DNA from: Candidatus Propionivibrio dominans | GTDB taxonomy: Bacteria; Pseudomonadota; Gammaproteobacteria; Burkholderiales; Rhodocyclaceae | Assembly: GCA_016709335.1 (NCBI GenBank) | Contig: JADJNC010000023.1 | Span: 1 to 54,258, forward strand | DNA: 54,258 nt | Direction: 5' to 3' | In this document: positions 50,371 to 54,258 of the stretch, piece by piece | Position numbering within the stretch: the stretch's first letter is position 1 | How the letters are laid out: every line of letters begins with the position of its first letter | Position numbers and translations under genes: made by a program | The notes under the pieces: generated by a model | Seen by the model: the letters and a program-made list of their open reading frames with translations, nothing else | The model's database searches: none | What the model was told of the DNA's origin: nothing

Positions 50371-50455
50371 GGAAACGCTGAATAAGCCGTCACACCGGCG
50401 GAAGCCGGTGTCCAGTACCATGATTTATCTGGATTCCGGCTTCCGCCGGAATGAC
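50371..50455. repeat. REP-like hairpin repeat upstream of rpoH
   Basis: GGAAACGCTGAATAAGCC followed by GTCACACCGGCGGAAGCCGG, 45 bases shared with 16789-16833, and a right arm CCGGCTTCCGCCGGAATGAC. Shorter than the copy at 16789 because the CCCCGAAGGAAA block is absent. Confidence 0.8.
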
Positions 50456-50723
50456 AGAGGACTGTTAGAAAAATTTTTAACATGGCAAGAACCCCAATCG
50501 GGGTAGCCATTCGCACCGGTGTAAGCCGCTTGTAATATAAAAATGCTCTGATACTTAAATTGCAAGAGGGCGAGTAACCTAGGGAGTCGGCATGCGCCTT
50601 CAGGGCGAGGTGAAGCTGGACGAAGCTCTCTGGCTGCCGGGCAGCCTGTGCGGGCTGTTCCGTATCCCCTTCTACCGGCTCGCCGTCGCTCGCCGTGCTC
50701 AGGCCGACGGCGATCAGCGACAG

Positions 50724-50802
50724 TTGCCAACTGTGAGCAGCGCCCGGGCAATCGCAATGCGCTGCTCGTCGCCCCGCTCTTTCGCAAGCGGCTCGACCGG
50801 AA
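50724..50802 (-). pseudogene. Possible remnant of an ABC transporter ATPase
   Basis: On the minus strand one frame reads LAKERGDEQRIAIARALLT, which resembles the LSGGEQQRVAIARALL signature region of ABC ATPases. No Walker motifs or further similarity are found on either side, so only a fragment of a gene is left. Weak evidence based on one motif. Confidence 0.35.
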
Positions 50803-50991
50803 ATTCATGTGAGTAAAACTGTTTTGATCAACGCACTGGATTCCGGGTCAAGCCCGGAATGACGGTAATTCATTTACCGTGGCTTCCCCTTGCCCCTGGC
50901 TAAAGGCTGAATAAAACTTGTGTGCCGAAAAGTTGTCGGATAATGCACCGGTCGCTACGTACTTCCAATAACGAAAGCAAAGGATCAAGCC

Positions 50992-52046
50992 ATGATCAAA
51001 ACCAAAGCCTATGCCGCACAAAGTGCGACGAGTGAACTTGCACCTTTCGAGTTGCACCGTCGTTCTCCAGGTGCAGAAGATGTGCAGATCGAGATTCTTT
51101 ATTGCGGCGTTTGTCATTCGGATTTGCACACGGTGCGCGGTGAATGGCATAACACCCTGTATCCGTCAGTCCCCGGCCACGAAATCGTCGGTCGCGTCGT
51201 CGCCGTGGGCGACAAGGTACGCAATTTCAAGCCCGGTGACCTGGCGGGCGTAGGCTGCATGGTCGGCAGTTGCGGGCATTGCCATTCCTGCGACGAGGGC
51301 GAGGAGCAATACTGCGACAACGGCTTCACCGGAACCTATAACGGGCCGGTGTTCGGGGGCGAAAACACTTACGGCGGTTATTCCCAGACAATAGTCGTCA
51401 AGGAATCCTTTGTGTTGCATATCAAGCACGCCGAAAAGGACCTGGCCAGTGTGGCGCCCCTGCTGTGTGCCGGAATCACCACTTACTCTCCCTTGCGGCA
51501 TTGGGGTGCCGGACCGGGCAAGACAGTTGGCATCGTCGGTCTGGGTGGGCTTGGCCACATGGCTGTTAAAATCGCTCTCACGCCATGGGCGCTCACGTCG
51601 TTTTATTTACCACGTCTTCGGCGCGCAAGATCGAAGACGGCAAGCGGCTTGGTGCCGATGAAGTTTGCGTTTCCACCGATCCCGAGCAAATGGCGGCTTA
51701 TGCAAACCGCTTTGATTTCATCCTCAACACGGTGGCCGCTCCGCACAATCTGGATGTCTATCTCCAACTGCTCAAGCGCGATGGCACGATGATCCTCGTC
51801 GGCGCTCCGGCAGAGCCGCATCCCTCACCCGGTGTCTTCAATCTGATCTTCAAGCGTCGCCAGTTGGCGGGGTCTCTGATCGGTGGAATCCGTGAAACCC
51901 AGGAAATGCTGGATTTTTGCGCTCAACATGACATCGTTTCAGACGTTGAAATGATCCCGATGGATTACATCAACACAGCCTATGAGCGAATGCTCAGAAG
52001 CGATGTCAAATACAGATTCGTCATTGACTTGGCGAGTCTGAAGTAA
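50992..52046 (+). CDS. NAD(P)-dependent zinc alcohol dehydrogenase (YahK-like), frameshifted
   Basis: A medium-chain dehydrogenase that would reduce aldehydes to alcohols with NADPH. Catalytic zinc ligands are in GVCHSDLHT (Cys, His) and GHEIVG, structural zinc cysteines in CGHCHSCDEGEEQYC, nucleotide motif GLGGLGHMAVK. The frame breaks at about 51575 (GCTCTCACG): one base over, HAMGAHVVLFTTS continues to a normal end at 52046. A CT duplication of two bases would explain it. Repaired length 350 residues, usual for the cinnamyl alcohol dehydrogenase group. ATG 50992 is preceded by AAAGGATC. Single gene, no operon partner. Confidence 0.9.
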
Positions 52047-52168
52047 GACGGTCCCAGATTGAAAGGTGGCAAAAACCCGCGTTAATGCCGCTTGAACCTA
52101 GAAACCGAAGCTGGATGGCTGAGTGTGCGGGCTGGTGGGTTGAATGCCTTTGCGCCCGGTGCCCGGGA

Positions 52169-54172
52169 TCAGCCGGCGATCACCCCTTCGACCGCTGTAA
52201 GCACAGCCGCCGCAGTGATGCCGAAGTACTCGAACACCTGGCTGACTGGCGCGCTCTCACCGAAGCGATCAATACCAACCACGGCGCCCTCCAGCCCCAC
52301 GTACTGACGCCAGTAGCCGGTGACGCCGGCCTCGACCGCCACACGCGGTACGTTGCGCGGCAACACCGATTCGCGGTAAGACAGGTCTTGCTGATCGAAC
52401 ATGAAACTCGAAGGCATGGAGACGACGCGCACGGCTATTCCCTTTTCGGCGAGCGCCTGCTGTGCGTCCAGCGCCACACAAACTTCGGAACCGGTAGCGA
52501 TGATCACGGCTTTAGGCGCGCCGCTGCAATCCTTGAGCACGTAGCCACCGCGACGGATCATGCTTGTTTGATTGCTATGGTGCGCCAGATGCGGCAGATT
52601 CTGGCGCGTGAGGATCAAGGCACTAGGGGTGCTCCGGTGTTCGATGGCAATCTGCCAGGCGACGAAGGTTTCGACGCTGTTGCAAGGGCGCCATACATCG
52701 AGGTTCGGTACCATGCGCAGGGTGGCCGCCTGCTCGATCGGCTGGTGCGTCGGTCCGTCTTCGCCGACGCCGACGGAGTCGTGCGTGAAAATGAAGATCG
52801 GATTGATGCGCATCAGCGCAGCCATGCGAATGGCGTTGCGCGCGTACTCGGAGAACATCAGGTAGGTGCCGCCGAAGGGACGGAAGCCACCATGCAGAAC
52901 CAGACCATTCATGATCGCGACCATGCCGAATTCACGGACGCCGTAGTAGATGTAGTTGCCCCCCTCGGCCATGGCTTCCGGACGTATGCTACGGCAGCCT
53001 TTCCAATTGGTCAGATTGGATCCCGTCAGGTCGGCAGAGCCGCCAATTAACTCCGGCATGACCGGCACCAGGGCCTGAATGGCGTTTTGCGAAGCCTTGC
53101 GCGTGGCGATTGCTTCGTTTTTGGAAACAACCGCTTGCAGGGCTTCAGCCGCAGTGGCCGAGAACTCGGGGTGCAGCTCGCCTTTCATGCGGCGCACGAA
53201 CTCGGTGGCCAGTTTTGGGTGGGCAGCGCGATAGGCGGCGAACAGCGCCTGCCACTCAGCCTGACGCGTGGCACCGGCGGCGCGGCCATCCCACGCCGCT
53301 CGCACCGCCTCGGGAACTTCAAAGGCACCCTCGGTGATGCCCAGCGCGACGCGCGTAGCGGCGACTTCGTCCTTGCCCAGAGCCGCACCGTGCACGTCGA
53401 TCGTGCCCGCCTTGTTGGGAGCGCCTTTGCCGATCACCGTTTTGCAACAGATCAGGGTTGGTTTGTCATGCTGCGATTTGGCCGCGCATATGGCGAGATC
53501 GACGGCATCGACGTCGTGCCCATCGACACCCCGGATCACGTTCCAGCCGTAGGCTTCGAAGCGCCGGGGCGTATCGTCGGTGAACCAGCCTTCAACCGCA
53601 CCGTCGATGGACATACCATTGTCGTCAAAGAAAGCGATCAGCTTGGACAGCTTCCAGGTTCCGGCCAGTGAACATACTTCGTGGGATATGCCTTCCATCA
53701 AACAGCCATCGCCGACGAAGACGTAATTGTAATGGTCAACAATGGCGAAGCCCTCGCGGTTGAACTCGATGGCCAGCAGTTTTTCGGCGAGGGCTAAGCC
53801 CACGCTGTTGCCGATACCCTGCCCGAGCGGGCCGGTGGTCGTCTCGACGCCCGCCGTGAGGCCGTATTCCGGATGGCCAGGAGTTTTGCTGTGCAGTTGG
53901 CGGAAGTTCTTGAGCTCATCGAGCGGCAAATCGTAGCCGGTCAGATGCAGCAGAGCATAGAGCAACATCGAACCATGGCCATTGGAGAGCACGAAGCGGT
54001 CACGATCAGGCCATGCCGGGTCGGCAGGATTGTGCTTGAGATGCCGACTCCATAACGCCAAAGCCATTTCGGCCATGCCCATCGGAGCGCCCGGATGCCC
54101 GGAATTGGCCGCCTGTACACTATCCATGGTCAGCACACGAATTGCATTTGCCAGCGAAGCCTGAGAAACCAT
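52169..54172 (-). CDS. tkt: Transketolase
   Basis: A 667-residue thiamine diphosphate enzyme of the pentose phosphate and Calvin pathways, moving two-carbon units between sugar phosphates. N-terminal domain: [19 protein letters not shown] and the TPP/Mg motif [18 protein letters not shown]; the catalytic Glu region of the pyrimidine domain is in [19 protein letters not shown]; the C-terminal domain ends [17 protein letters not shown]. Full length and without lesions. ATG at 54170-54172 begins [13 protein letters not shown], the family start. In many betaproteobacteria tkt is followed by gapA and pgk; here the downstream neighbour is adh, convergent. The 86 bases beyond its start hold no recognised feature. 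Confidence 0.96.
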   Translation of the reverse strand: MVSQASLANAIRVLTMDSVQAANSGHPGAPMGMAEMALALWSRHLKHNPADPAWPDRDRFVLSNGHGSMLLYALLHLTGYDLPLDELKNFRQLHSKTPGHPEYGLTAGVETTTGPLGQGIGNSVGLALAEKLLAIEFNREGFAIVDHYNYVFVGDGCLMEGISHEVCSLAGTWKLSKLIAFFDDNGMSIDGAVEGWFTDDTPRRFEAYGWNVIRGVDGHDVDAVDLAICAAKSQHDKPTLICCKTVIGKGAPNKAGTIDVHGAALGKDEVAATRVALGITEGAFEVPEAVRAAWDGRAAGATRQAEWQALFAAYRAAHPKLATEFVRRMKGELHPEFSATAAEALQAVVSKNEAIATRKASQNAIQALVPVMPELIGGSADLTGSNLTNWKGCRSIRPEAMAEGGNYIYYGVREFGMVAIMNGLVLHGGFRPFGGTYLMFSEYARNAIRMAALMRINPIFIFTHDSVGVGEDGPTHQPIEQAATLRMVPNLDVWRPCNSVETFVAWQIAIEHRSTPSALILTRQNLPHLAHHSNQTSMIRRGGYVLKDCSGAPKAVIIATGSEVCVALDAQQALAEKGIAVRVVSMPSSFMFDQQDLSYRESVLPRNVPRVAVEAGVTGYWRQYVGLEGAVVGIDRFGESAPVSQVFEYFGITAAAVLTAVEGVIAG

Positions 54173-54258
54173 TTATTCACATCCCCTGATTTATTGAAAT
54201 TCTCGATTAACACGGCCATCGGCACCACCGGCTGACTGCCGGCAAATGGCCCCATGCG

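Larger units (their letters stand above)
50267..50991. other. 725-bp intergenic region between rpoH and adh
   Basis: Contains the rpoH promoter side, a REP-like repeat (50371-50455), a small hairpin CCGGGTCAAGCCCGG (50845-50862), an ABC-ATPase-like remnant (50724-50802) and the upstream region of adh. No complete gene was recognised. Confidence 0.5.

Overview
This window looks like a chromosomal segment of a betaproteobacterium, most likely Rhodocyclales-like. The evidence is high GC content, the order dacA, dat remnant, ybeD, lipB, lipA, the ubiK next to comM, a TorF porin in front of glnK-amtB, a long (type 2) leuA, and REP-like GTCATTCCGG repeats. I cannot name a genus from sequence alone. 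No rRNA, tRNA or CRISPR array was seen.

Layout. 1-2.9 kb: the tail of a FeeM-type acyltransferase, three Nif11-leader peptide genes, a decayed arginase copy and an intact arginase, a small cluster that looks like a RiPP locus. 2.9-6.1 kb: lipoate genes lipA and lipB, ybeD, a D-amino acid aminotransferase stub and the PBP5-type carboxypeptidase dacA. 6.1-10.8 kb: an accessory stretch with a lipoprotein, a fourth double-glycine peptide, an ISL3 element with perfect 8-bp target duplications, and an IS630 element sitting in the stop codon of a Spy-like gene. 10.8-13.5 kb: the Spy-like protein facing a CpxRA-like two-component pair. 13.6-17.2 kb: HicA-like protein, Bcr/CflA transporter, comM, ubiK. 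17.2-21.2 kb: nitrogen module (sigma-54-type promoter, TorF porin, glnK, amtB) followed by a terminator and an ORF-less group II intron. 21.6-28 kb: glycerate kinase, ABC-F ATPase, purU, thrH, a coiled-coil exported protein and a tandem universal stress protein. 28.2-32.9 kb: a complete branched-chain-type ABC transporter operon. 33.2-39.9 kb: PHB depolymerase-like esterase and a three-gene operon of DUF2760 plus two divergent Hsp70 proteins. 40.3-43.6 kb: lipoprotein, leuA and a divergent Lrp regulator. 43.7-47.9 kb: RND efflux pump and its adaptor. 48.1-54.2 kb: RluF-type pseudouridine synthase, rpoH, zinc alcohol dehydrogenase and transketolase.

A striking property is the number of single-base lesions: dacA, both transposases, torF, livF (two), one Hsp70 gene (two), lrp, the RND pump, its adaptor and adh each have a conserved continuation in another frame, and leuA has an in-frame amber codon. 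Several fall in short homopolymers, so sequencing or assembly error is the simplest explanation, although genome decay cannot be excluded. Coordinates given for these genes span the whole reconstructed gene.

The best candidate for something undescribed is the peptide system. Two Nif11-leader peptides and a third peptide 7 kb away with an unrelated double-glycine leader share the same C-terminal core pattern, and the first group is packed against an arginase and an acyltransferase, the enzyme pair expected for an ornithine-acylated lipopeptide.
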